A stretch of DNA of 64,000 nt from an uncultured Thiodictyon sp. (lineage in GTDB: Bacteria > Pseudomonadota > Gammaproteobacteria > Chromatiales > Chromatiaceae). The notes below the pieces were generated by a model. That model had not been told where the DNA came from. It did no database searches and worked only from the letters and a program-made list of their open reading frames with translations. Of the stretch, positions 37,793-45,489 are shown one piece after another. Location: NCBI RefSeq assembly GCF_903946935.1, contig NZ_CAJAXH010000021.1, forward strand, positions 30,205 through 94,204, in the 5' to 3' direction. Position 1 is the stretch's first letter. Each line of letters opens with the position of its first letter. Made by a program: the position numbers and the translations under genes.

Positions 37793-38509
37793 TCAGCGAT
37801 CGGTGCCCGGGTGGCGGGTGAAGAGATCCGGGCCCAGCGCCGCGAATTGCTGGTAGACCCGGCGCAGCCAGACCTTGACCCGCTGGCGGTCCATGAGGCC
37901 CAAGCCGGAGTCCTTGTTGTTGGCGCCGGCCCACAGGCTGGCACCCTGGTGGTCGATCTTGCGCATGGTGGCGGCATGCAGTTCCGGCAGGTCCAGTGTC
38001 CTGGCACCGAGTGCTTGCGCGCGGGCAATGATCGGGGAGGCGTCGAAGGCCGAAAAATCCCTGCCGCGGCCATAATTCTTGACCGCGACATAGGCGGCGT
38101 TGCCCTCGTAGCGGTCGCACAGGGCGGCCAGCAGACCGATCGCGTCGGCGCCGTCGTCCATCACATGCCAGAACACGACTGGGATGGATTCTTCGGTTGC
38201 CAGCGCCAGTAGGTCGTTCTGTTCGATCCACCGATGCAGCGGGAGCGAGGTCTGAGCGGCCAGGTCGACCAGGATGTCCTGGTCCGACGCCAGGGCGGCC
38301 TCCATCAGCTGGTCGGCGCTCGTGAAATCATCAAGCACGATGAGGCGGCTGTAGTCGGCGTAGAAGCGCAGCAGCGCGCCGTGGGAACGGTCAGTGTCGA
38401 AGGCGGTAAAGGGCAGTTGGTGGTCGATGTGGTACTGGGCCAGCAGGCGGGCCAGGACGGACTTGCCGACCCCGCCCTTCTCGCCGCCGACAAAATGGAT
38501 CTTACTCAT
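37793..38509 (-). CDS. orphan ParA/MinD-superfamily P-loop ATPase
   Basis: From ATG at 38509 the protein is 238 residues, M-S-K-I-H-F-V-G-G-E-K-G-G-V-G-K-S with the deviant Walker A (Lys near position 11) of the ParA/MinD/CobQ group, then A-F-D-T-D-R-S. There is no ParB, no centromere-like repeat and no second Min protein beside it. Resembles the accessory ParA-like proteins often found on mobilisable DNA; the function is unknown. Confidence 0.75.
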   Translation of the reverse strand: MSKIHFVGGEKGGVGKSVLARLLAQYHIDHQLPFTAFDTDRSHGALLRFYADYSRLIVLDDFTSADQLMEAALASDQDILVDLAAQTSLPLHRWIEQNDLLALATEESIPVVFWHVMDDGADAIGLLAALCDRYEGNAAYVAVKNYGRGRDFSAFDASPIIARAQALGARTLDLPELHAATMRKIDHQGASLWAGANNKDSGLGLMDRQRVKVWLRRVYQQFAALGPDLFTRHPGTDR

Positions 38510-38624
38510 GCTGGTGCCTGACTTAACTTGGATGGGGGAGGAGAGACTGGGCGGCATGGTAGCCGTTTCACCCGGACCTGTCCCACTGCCGGTGCCCCAG
38601 GTCTCCCCCCCGCGTCAGGCGGCG

Positions 38625-39197
38625 TCAGTCCTTGTAGGCCCCGAACCCGGGGATGACCACTGCGTCCTCGTTGAAGTTACCCTTATCCGCCCCGGGGTGG
38701 CAGGCCTGGCAGTTGCTGAAACTGCCCACCTTGGGGTTGTCCTTGACCTGGCTGACCGGGACCTCGTCGTGCTTGCGCGTGAAATACGCGGTCTGGGTGA
38801 TGCGCGGCGGCTCCTTGCCCGCGGGCGGGGCCGTGAAGCGGGTCTTGCCCTTGGCGCCACGATCGGCCGCGTTGGCCTCAAGGTAGGCAAGCAATTCGTC
38901 TTTGACTGCCGGCTCCAGGGTGGCGTCGTCGCCGTAGTGCTTGTCCAGGGTGTCCATGACCTGGCCCCAGGAGGCGGCCGGCAAGAGTCCGGGCAGATAG
39001 GCGAAGTGGCAACCGCCGCACTCGGTGAGGTAGCGCTCGTTGGTTACCGGGCCCAGGCCCGCGCGGCCCCCACGCTCGGAATGCTCGCTCTTGCCTTTGC
39101 GTCCGCCGTCGTCGTCATCGTCGTCGCTCCAGGCCACTGTGCTCGCCCCGAAGGCGACCAGGGCTACACTCAGGGCAGCGATGTGTAATTTTTTCAT
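38625..39197 (-). CDS. dhc: diheme cytochrome c (DHC family)
   Basis: 190 residues with a cleavable signal peptide (M-K-K-L-H-I-A-A-L..., cleavage near V-A-W-S). Two heme sites C-G-G-C-H near 59 and C-Q-A-C-H near 165 and the L-P-G-L-L-P-A-x-S-W-x-x-V-M-D-x-L motif identify the DHC family, first known from phototrophs as partner of SHP. Acid-rich D-D-D-D-D-D after cleavage. Probably transfers electrons in the periplasm; 17 bases separate it from the SHP-like gene. Confidence 0.88.
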   Translation of the reverse strand: MKKLHIAALSVALVAFGASTVAWSDDDDDDGGRKGKSEHSERGGRAGLGPVTNERYLTECGGCHFAYLPGLLPAASWGQVMDTLDKHYGDDATLEPAVKDELLAYLEANAADRGAKGKTRFTAPPAGKEPPRITQTAYFTRKHDEVPVSQVKDNPKVGSFSNCQACHPGADKGNFNEDAVVIPGFGAYKD

Positions 39198-39214
39198 CTA
39201 GATACTCGGTGTCG

Positions 39215-39643
39215 TTAAAGCGACTGCAGGTACTTGACGACGTCACCCTTTTCCTGAGCGGTGCATTCACGTCCCAGAGTCCACTTGCAGTTGCGGCCAA
39301 ACCACTTCTCGACCTTGGCCGGGTCCGTGAGCACCTTGGAATTGGCCGAGACCGCCATGGGGTCGATGGCCTTGCCGGTCTTGGCGTGCTTACCGGATTT
39401 CGTCAGGTCCGTGCCGTGGCAGGTGGTGCAACTGCGCGACTCACCCTCGGTCTGGTGCTTGGCGGTCCAGAAACTCTGCCCGGCGGCCGCGGTGAAGGTC
39501 CCGCCGCCCTGGCCCTTGTAGGTCGCGAGCAGGTCGTCGCCGTTGGCCGCGGCGGTGGCGCCCGCGAAGCTGGCGATACCGATGGACAGCGCCGCCGCCA
39601 TCAGGCGGTTCTTGGTGTTAGTGTGCTTCATAGTGCTATTCAT
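39215..39643 (-). CDS. shp: SHP-like class I cytochrome c (DUF1924)
   Basis: 142 residues with a signal peptide ending near A-T-A-A-A-N and a single heme site C-T-T-C-H near residue 72. The sequence pattern S-F-W-T-A-K-H, S-C-T-T-C-H-G-T-D-L and K-V-E-K-W-F-G-R-N-C-K-W-T-x-G-R matches the DUF1924/SHP oxygen-binding cytochrome family. Sits between dhc and a b-type membrane cytochrome, the typical three-gene set. Confidence 0.88.
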   Translation of the reverse strand: MNSTMKHTNTKNRLMAAALSIGIASFAGATAAANGDDLLATYKGQGGGTFTAAAGQSFWTAKHQTEGESRSCTTCHGTDLTKSGKHAKTGKAIDPMAVSANSKVLTDPAKVEKWFGRNCKWTLGRECTAQEKGDVVKYLQSL

Positions 39644-40251
39644 ACCTCTTTGATTTTATAACCATCGATCATGCCACGCACCAGATTCTCGTGGTGTTGC
39701 CGGCTGGCGAGCGCCACCCCCAGCAGGTGCAATGGTACTAGGGCCAGGGTCGCCCACGCGATGAATTCGTGGGCATCTTTGAGGTCATGGGCGCTCCCCG
39801 CGGAGAGCCCCGCCATGGCGGACGCGAAGGGTCCGGCGAACTCGCTGGCGCCCAACACCATCACGCCGGTGATGGAGGTGAGTGCAAAGCCGGCAATCAG
39901 GGCCACGGCCATGGCCGCGCCGGCCGGATTGTGGCCCAGATAGCGGGCTGGGTGGCCGCGGACGATCTCACCCATATAGGCCAGCGTGGCCCGGGGTCCG
40001 CGGACGAACTGCGACCACCGGGCATGGCGGGTCCCGATCAGTCCCCAGACCAGCCGTACGGCGATGAGTGCGAGCGCGGTATAGCCGGCCCAGGTGTGCA
40101 GTTCGAGTAGCTCGTCTTCGGTCAGAAAGGCGATCAGCACCGCGCTGGCGAGGCCCCAGTGAAACAGACGCACGAAGGGGTCCCAGACGCGTACCCGCTC
40201 GGCGGGCGGATTTGTCCCGGGGTCGGCGATACCGGCGTTGGCATGACTCAT
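39640..40251 (-). CDS. cytochrome b561-type membrane protein
   Basis: 203 residues, four to five membrane helices. Heme-ligand histidines appear in V-R-L-F-H-W-G, L-H-T-W-A-G-Y, D-A-H-E-F-I-A-W-A and V-P-L-H-L-L-G-V. It likely passes electrons from the quinone pool to the SHP/DHC pair. ATG at 40251 overlaps none upstream; the gene diverges from the PepSY operon, which probably regulates it. Confidence 0.9.
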   Translation of the reverse strand: MSHANAGIADPGTNPPAERVRVWDPFVRLFHWGLASAVLIAFLTEDELLELHTWAGYTALALIAVRLVWGLIGTRHARWSQFVRGPRATLAYMGEIVRGHPARYLGHNPAGAAMAVALIAGFALTSITGVMVLGASEFAGPFASAMAGLSAGSAHDLKDAHEFIAWATLALVPLHLLGVALASRQHHENLVRGMIDGYKIKEV

Positions 40252-40393
40252 GGGTGCAGTGGCTCTCGTATGGCGGTGGATGTCGGCGCCGGCCCGGGGT
40301 GGCGCCGCTTCCCGGTTAGGACGCAACGGCGGGCCGGTCGAGCGGTTGACGCAGAATCATGATGCGTAACCCATGAACGCTGCCTGACCGGGG

Positions 40394-40429
40394 TTGTCAG
40401 CGGATTGTCAGGATACCTTGGCCTAGAAT
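40394..40429 (+). promoter_or_regulatory. response-regulator direct repeat and -10 box upstream of the PepSY operon
   Basis: TTGTCAG occurs twice (40394-40400 and 40405-40411) with an 11-bp period, the pattern bound by OmpR/PhoP-type regulators, such as the one encoded in this operon. A -10-like TAGAAT is at 40424-40429, with the repeats covering the -35 position. The predicted start of transcription falls within 1-3 bases of the ATG at 40438. Confidence 0.5.
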
Positions 40430-40437
40430 ACGCGGTT

Positions 40438-40821
40438 ATGCAGACGCCAACCATTTTCGCGGTCCCAGCGCTCCCGACCCTGGCGCTGGCGCTGGCGCTG
40501 GCGTTCGCCTTGGGGGTTGCACCCGGCCTTGCCCACGGGGATCATAGCCCCGGGGAGTTCGGTTGGGAGGATGGCGACCAGAGTTACGACCGCGCCCGGC
40601 GCGCCAGGGAGAGCGGCCAGGTCCTGATTCTGGAAGAGATATTCAAACGCGCTACCGCGCGGTTTCCGGGCCGGGTCGTCGACGCTGAACTGGAAACGGA
40701 AAACGGGGTCTTGGTCTACGAATTGAAGATCCTCGACGCCAAGGGCCGGCTCATCAAGGTGCATATGGACGCGCGGCGCGGTGTGGTCTTGGACAAGGCG
40801 GTGGGGGGGGGCAAAGACTGA
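40438..40821 (+). CDS. PepSY-domain periplasmic protein
   Basis: 127 residues with an unusual signal segment (repeated A-L-A-L-A-L-A) cleaved near G-L-A-H, then a PepSY domain (I-L-E-E-I-F-K-R..., V-V-D-A-E-L-E, Y-E-L-K-I-L-D). PepSY proteins often modulate a sensor kinase or protease. A G9 run lies near its 3' end. Its stop overlaps the response-regulator start (TGATG), tying it to the downstream two-component genes. Confidence 0.85.
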   Translation: MQTPTIFAVPALPTLALALALAFALGVAPGLAHGDHSPGEFGWEDGDQSYDRARRARESGQVLILEEIFKRATARFPGRVVDAELETENGVLVYELKILDAKGRLIKVHMDARRGVVLDKAVGGGKD

Positions 40822-41483
40822 TGCGTATCCTGGTGGTTGAAGACGATCCCCGGACCCTGGACACCCTGGTTCGCGCGCTCGAAGGCGCCGGCTATCTGGT
40901 GGACCACACGGGTGACGGCAAGGATGCCTGGTTCCGCGGCGATACCGAGTCGTATGCGGCGGTGGTCCTGGACCTGGGGCTCAAGGGCATGGACGGGCTG
41001 GCGGTCCTGAAGCGCTGGCGCGCGGCCGGGCGTGACCTGCCGGTGCTGATCCTCACCGCCCGCGGCGACTGGAGCGAGCGGGTGGAGGGGATCGATGCCG
41101 GCGCCGATGACTATCTGCCCAAACCATTCCGGGTGGAGGAGGTCCTGGCCCGCCTGCGGGCGCTGCTGCGGCGCGCCGGCGGCCAGTCCTCGCCAGTCCT
41201 GCGCGCCGGCGCCCTGGCCTTGGACACCCGCCAGGTACGGGTGACCCTGGACGGGGTCCAGATCCACCTCTCGCCCCAGGAATACCGGTTGTTGAGCGTG
41301 CTGCTGCACCACAAGGGGACAGTGGTGTCCCAGGGCGATCTCGCCGATCAGATTTACAGTGACGGGATCGAGCGCGACACCAATGGCGTGGAGGTCCTGA
41401 TCGGGCGGCTACGCCGCAAGCTCGGGTCCGACCTGATCGAGACCCGCCGCGGCTTCGGGTATCTGATCGACGACCCGGCATGA
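40821..41483 (+). CDS. OmpR/PhoP-type response regulator
   Basis: 220 residues. Receiver domain with phospho-acceptor Asp in A-V-V-L-D-L-G-L near residue 51 and Lys in Y-L-P-K-P-F, then a winged-helix DNA-binding domain (L-S-P-Q-E-Y-R-L-L, R-L-R-R-K-L). It pairs with the adjacent kinase and probably controls this operon and the divergent cytochrome genes through the 11-bp repeats. Confidence 0.94.
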   Translation: MRILVVEDDPRTLDTLVRALEGAGYLVDHTGDGKDAWFRGDTESYAAVVLDLGLKGMDGLAVLKRWRAAGRDLPVLILTARGDWSERVEGIDAGADDYLPKPFRVEEVLARLRALLRRAGGQSSPVLRAGALALDTRQVRVTLDGVQIHLSPQEYRLLSVLLHHKGTVVSQGDLADQIYSDGIERDTNGVEVLIGRLRRKLGSDLIETRRGFGYLIDDPA

Positions 41484-42898
41484 CCCGCCGGTCGCTGCGC
41501 TTCCGCCTGCTGCTGGCCGCGGCACTGTCGACCGGCCTGGCCCTGCTGGCGGCTTGGGTCGGGCTCACGGCACTCTTCGAGCATCATGTGGAGCGGCGGG
41601 TCGAGGCCGAACTCGACGCGACCCTGGACCAGATACTGAGCCACCTGGACACCACTCCAGAGGGGCGCATCCGCTTCGACCGGCCCTTGGCCGACCCGCG
41701 GTTCCAGGCCCCTTTGAGCGGCTTGTACTGGCAGATCGAGGACCGGGTGCGATCCACGGTGCTGCGCTCACGCTCGCTGTGGGACGCGGTGCTGAAACTG
41801 CCCGAGGACGAGTTCCCGGCGGGTGCCTTGCGCAAGTTGGTGCTGGCGGGGCCGGGGGCGCAGTCGCTCCTGGTCTTGGAGCGGCGCATCATCTACCGGG
41901 TCGGCGCCGAGGACCGCCGGCTGCGGGTCGCGGTCGGCCTGGATCGACGCGAGATCATTGCCGCCCGTCGGCACTTCGGGGTCGACATGCTCCCCTATCT
42001 GGCCTTGCTGGGGGCCTTCTTGGTGTTGGCTGCCTGGGTCCAGGTGCGCATCGGGCTGGCCCCCCTGGATGAGGTGCGCCTGGGGGTGCGGGCGATCCGC
42101 GACGGGGACATGCGGCGCCTGCCCGCGATCTACCCGGATGAGGTGCTGCCCCTGACCGAGGAGGTGAATATCCTGCTGGAGGCCCAGGAGCGGGCGATCG
42201 AACGGGCGCGCGCCTGGACCGCCGACCTGGCCCACGGGCTCAAGACCCCATTGGTGGTCCTGGCCGCGGACGCCGAGCGCCTGCGCGGCCTGGGACAGTG
42301 TGAGGTGGCCGAAGACATCGACTCCCTGGCGCAGGCCATGCGTCGCCGGGTCGACCGGGAGTTGATCCGGGCGCGGGTGCGCTCGCGTGGGGAGGTGACC
42401 CGCGCCGGCTCGGCGGTCGGTGCGGGTTGGGGGGCGACGCCGGCGCGTGCGGACCTGGCGGTGACCCTGGGAATGGTGGTTCGCGCGTTGGAGCGCACCC
42501 CCAACGGGGAGCGCCTCAGCTGGGAGCTGGACTGTCCGGCCCCGCTGCCGGTGCCGATACTCCCGGATGACCTGGCCGAGCTCCTGGGCAATTGTCTGGA
42601 GAACGCCTCCAACTGGGCCGCCGAGCGGGTCAGTGTCAGGGTCACAGTTGGGGAGCGCGTCTTGGTGCAGATCGAAGACGACGGCCCCGGGGTCCCGGAG
42701 GAGGATCTCAAGGACTTGGGGCAGCGGGGTCTGCGTTTGGACGAGCGCAAACAGGGTTTCGGTCTGGGGCTCGCCATCGCCCAGGACATCTGCGACGCCT
42801 ACGGCAGCGACCTGGCCTTCGGTCGCGCCGTTCTGGGCGGGCTCGCGGTGAGCCTGCGCCTGCCCCCGGCCGCCACCCGGCGCCCCCGCGCAGTCTGA
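41480..42898 (+). CDS. sensor histidine kinase
   Basis: 472 residues with two membrane helices (about 8-30 and 174-192) enclosing a periplasmic sensor region. Phospho-His lies in D-L-A-H-G-L-K-T-P-L near residue 253, N-box L-L-G-N-C-L-E-N-A-S near 370, G1 D-D-G-P-G-V and G2 G-L-G-L-A-I. Closest in layout to PhoQ-like kinases. Overlaps the regulator gene by 4 bases. Confidence 0.93.
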   Translation: MTRRSLRFRLLLAAALSTGLALLAAWVGLTALFEHHVERRVEAELDATLDQILSHLDTTPEGRIRFDRPLADPRFQAPLSGLYWQIEDRVRSTVLRSRSLWDAVLKLPEDEFPAGALRKLVLAGPGAQSLLVLERRIIYRVGAEDRRLRVAVGLDRREIIAARRHFGVDMLPYLALLGAFLVLAAWVQVRIGLAPLDEVRLGVRAIRDGDMRRLPAIYPDEVLPLTEEVNILLEAQERAIERARAWTADLAHGLKTPLVVLAADAERLRGLGQCEVAEDIDSLAQAMRRRVDRELIRARVRSRGEVTRAGSAVGAGWGATPARADLAVTLGMVVRALERTPNGERLSWELDCPAPLPVPILPDDLAELLGNCLENASNWAAERVSVRVTVGERVLVQIEDDGPGVPEEDLKDLGQRGLRLDERKQGFGLGLAIAQDICDAYGSDLAFGRAVLGGLAVSLRLPPAATRRPRAV

Positions 42899-42921
42899 CC
42901 CTGATCCCAGAAAGAGCAGTT

Positions 42922-43053
42922 GTCACGCCAAGGCGCCAAGCTTGCCAAGGTTTTTCAAAACGTTATCGGCGTTCGGCGACTCACCCGCAGGGTGATGCCG
43001 ATGCGGCGCACATCGCTTTGTCTCTTCTTGGCGTCTTGGCGCCTTGGCGTGAG
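42922..43053 (-). repeat. 131-bp palindromic element, copy F (reverse)
   Basis: GTCACGCCAAGGCGCCAAG at the left and CTTGGCGCCTTGGCGTGAG at the right; interior AACGTTATCGGCGTTCGG block and TCACCCGCAGGGTGA hairpin. The flank AGAGCAGTTG before and CAATTTCCCGGATTT after show reverse orientation. It lies between the sensor kinase and the PrlF-YhaV pair. Confidence 0.9.
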
Positions 43054-43167
43054 CAATTTCCCGGATTTAGGATCAGTGGCTGGAACTATGATCGCGGCCG
43101 CATCGTCTTCTTGACGCGGTAAGGAATCGTCCTTACAGTGCCGGGAAAGGTTCAACGGAGTGCCGCG

Positions 43168-43488
43168 ATGCACCACATCCATGAAGTCGCCACTGTCACC
43201 TCAAAAGGCCAGATTACCCTGCCGAAGCCGATCCGCCAGGCATTGGGCATTGCGGTCGGCGGACGTGTCGCTTTCGACCTGCGGGGTTCTGAAATCGTGG
43301 TCACCCGGGCGGAACCGGCGGAGCACCAAGACCCTGCCATCGAAGCCTTTTTGTCTCTGCTTGAGCAGGATATCAAGGGTGGAAAACAGCTCACGACGCT
43401 GCCGGACGATCTGGCCCAGGCCATGCTGGCCAATCTTCGCCATGGCGTTGACATGGACCAAGAGATCGTTGGTGACGTGGTCCTGTGA
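43168..43488 (+). CDS. prlF: PrlF/SohA-type antitoxin (AbrB-like)
   Basis: 106 residues from ATG 43168, which has CGGAG seven bases upstream; GTG 43138 is a weaker upstream alternative. N-terminal swapped-hairpin AbrB fold T-V-T-S-K-G-Q-I-T-L-P-K-P-I-R-Q-A-L-G-I, then D-P-A-I-E-A-F-L-S-L-L-E typical of PrlF. Neutralises the YhaV toxin encoded directly downstream and should repress the pair's promoter. Confidence 0.88.
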   Translation: MHHIHEVATVTSKGQITLPKPIRQALGIAVGGRVAFDLRGSEIVVTRAEPAEHQDPAIEAFLSLLEQDIKGGKQLTTLPDDLAQAMLANLRHGVDMDQEIVGDVVL

Positions 43489-43967
43489 TGCAACGACACG
43501 GTTGGACGCTGCTGTTTCATACCTACCTGGTCGAGCAGCTGAAAAGGCTGAAAACGGCCGCAGATCGCGCGCAGATATTCGATCCGGCCGGGTTTGCGAC
43601 CAATGCCAACGTCAAGCTATGGCGCGCACTGGGTCAACTGATCTTTGAGACGGTGCCGACCGATCCGGCGCGGGAGGATTATCGGCAGGGAAATACGATG
43701 GGAACCGCCTATCGTCACTGGCGCAGGGCTAAGATCGGACGCAGGTTCCGGCTGTTTTTTCGCTATGACTCCAAAGCCAAGGTGATCGTTTTTGCCTGGG
43801 TCAACGACGAACATACGCTGCGGTCGGCAGGCAGCAAGTCAGATCCCTATACAGTATTCCAGAAGATGTTGGAGCGTGGGTATCCGCCCGATGGCTGGTC
43901 GGCCTTGCTCGCGGCCAGTCAGTCGGATTGGCTGGGGCAGGAGTGCGCAGCACCGGGCGAAACTTAA
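43488..43967 (+). CDS. yhaV: YhaV-type toxin (ribonuclease)
   Basis: 159 residues from the ATG overlapping the antitoxin stop (TGATG). Motifs H-G-W-T-L-L-F-H, P-T-D-P-A-R-E-D-Y-R-Q-G-N-T-M-G and W-R-R-A-K-I-G-R-R-F-R-L-F-F-R-Y belong to YhaV, a RelE-fold mRNA interferase. The length is the family norm, so it appears intact. Confidence 0.9.
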   Translation: MQRHGWTLLFHTYLVEQLKRLKTAADRAQIFDPAGFATNANVKLWRALGQLIFETVPTDPAREDYRQGNTMGTAYRHWRRAKIGRRFRLFFRYDSKAKVIVFAWVNDEHTLRSAGSKSDPYTVFQKMLERGYPPDGWSALLAASQSDWLGQECAAPGET

Positions 43968-44029
43968 ATTTGGCCGGTCCGGCGTGCCGGCGCCGCTGAT
44001 TTCTCTTGGATATGTCGGGAGCCGCCACC

Positions 44030-44166
44030 GGCTAACGGCCATGGAAGGGGGGCCTGCCACCCCTGACCATGAAAGTCTTTCAGGCTAACGGGGCGCTCCT
44101 GCGCCCGCTCGTGGTTTTCGCGTGAAATCTACTTCACAGACATCGGCTTACGGCGACTTTCACGGT
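44030..44166 (-). repeat. GAAAGTCGC...GGCCGTTA dispersed repeat, copy 2 (reverse)
   Basis: Reading on the minus strand, it starts ACCGTGAAAGTCGC, includes GACTTTCATGGTCAGGGGTGG and ends CCATGGCCGTTAGCC, the same block order as 21595-21735. It lies between yhaV and the convergent gspF. Confidence 0.6.
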
Positions 44167-44189
44167 AAAGCCTCGACCTCCGGTTGCCC

Positions 44190-45398
44190 TCACCCCACCA
44201 ATTCATTTGCCCCTAGGATCGCCATCAGGATGGAGATGATGATTCCGGCGACCACCACGCCCAGGCCGATGATGAGGATGGGCTCCAGGAGGGTCAGCAT
44301 GGACTGGACGCTGTTGCGGGTCTCGCGGTCATAGATAGTGGCGACCTTGGCGAGCATGGTGTCCAGGGCGCCGGATTCCTCGCCCACACGGATCATCTGG
44401 AGTGCCAGGTCGGGCAGGGCCTTGAGTCGGACCAGGGGGCCGGCGAGGCCGCGGCCGTGCTTGAGTTCATCCCCCGCCTCGTCCAACAGCCCAGCGATCT
44501 TGCGGTTGCTGACGACCTCCTTGGCCAGCGTCAGTGCGCTCAACAGCGGCAGGCCGTTCTTGAGCAGGGTCGAGAGGGTGTGGGCGAGGCGGGCGGTCTC
44601 CATCTTCCAGATCAGGTCGCCGAAGAGCGGTAGGTCCAATACCCGGCGATCCACGCGGGCGCGCACCGTCGCATCCTGGAGCCAGCGCTCTAAGACCACT
44701 GCAATCAGTGCGATGACGCACAGCATGGCCCACCAGTAGTTACGGAACAGGTCCCCGGCGCCGACCACAATCCGTGTCGACATCGGTAGCTTGGCGCCCA
44801 TGTCATTGAACAGGGATGTGAACTGGGGCACCACGAAGACCAGCATCAGGATCACTGACAGTCCGGCGACGAACAGCAGGATCGCGGGGTAGATCAGGGC
44901 GGAGGTGACGGTTTGGCGGAGCTCCGCGGTTCGCTCCAGGTAGTCGGCCAGGCGGTCCAGGACCTGATCGAGCGCGCCGCCGGCCTCGCCGGCCTTGACC
45001 ATGTTGATATAGAGGCGGGGGAATTGGCCCTCCTGGGCCTCCAGTGCGGTGGAGAAGGTCGCGCCGCCGCGCACCCGCTCCTGCAGGTCGGAGAGTACCC
45101 GCACCAGATGCCCCTCCGGGGTCAGTTCGATCAAGACCTGAAGCGAGCGGTCCAGCGTCATGCCGGCCTCGATCAGGGTGGCCAGCTCCCGGGTAAGGAT
45201 GCCGATCTCCTTGTTGTTGAGACGCCGCCGCCGGGTGCGCCCCAGGCGTGCCCGCAGGCCGCCGGCGGAGCGGGTTTCCAGCAGCAGCAGGCCCTGGGAC
45301 TGGAGTTGGGTGACCAGGCTTGTCTCGTCCGCCGCCTCCAGCTCGCCCTCGACCGACTCGCCGTCGAGCTTGACCGCTTTGTAGAAATATTTGGGCAC
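44190..45398 (-). CDS. gspF: type II secretion/type IV pilus inner-membrane protein GspF/PilC
   Basis: 402 residues with two T2SF domains, each with G-x-x-L opening and T-L-S-T-L-L-K-N-G-L-P-L type helices, and the family N terminus F-x-Y-K-A-V-x-x-x-G-x-x-x-x-G. Membrane helices at about 170, 220 and 375. It is the platform protein that works with the GspE ATPase encoded directly upstream. No pseudopilin or secretin genes lie in the window. Confidence 0.92.
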   Translation of the reverse strand: MPKYFYKAVKLDGESVEGELEAADETSLVTQLQSQGLLLLETRSAGGLRARLGRTRRRRLNNKEIGILTRELATLIEAGMTLDRSLQVLIELTPEGHLVRVLSDLQERVRGGATFSTALEAQEGQFPRLYINMVKAGEAGGALDQVLDRLADYLERTAELRQTVTSALIYPAILLFVAGLSVILMLVFVVPQFTSLFNDMGAKLPMSTRIVVGAGDLFRNYWWAMLCVIALIAVVLERWLQDATVRARVDRRVLDLPLFGDLIWKMETARLAHTLSTLLKNGLPLLSALTLAKEVVSNRKIAGLLDEAGDELKHGRGLAGPLVRLKALPDLALQMIRVGEESGALDTMLAKVATIYDRETRNSVQSMLTLLEPILIIGLGVVVAGIIISILMAILGANELVG

Positions 45399-45489
45399 GG
45401 TTGATCCTCATCGGTCCAGCGGTACGCGCGGCGCAGAGCGCCTGACACAGGCGTGACACCGTTGACCGGTATCACGAAATTAACCCCGG

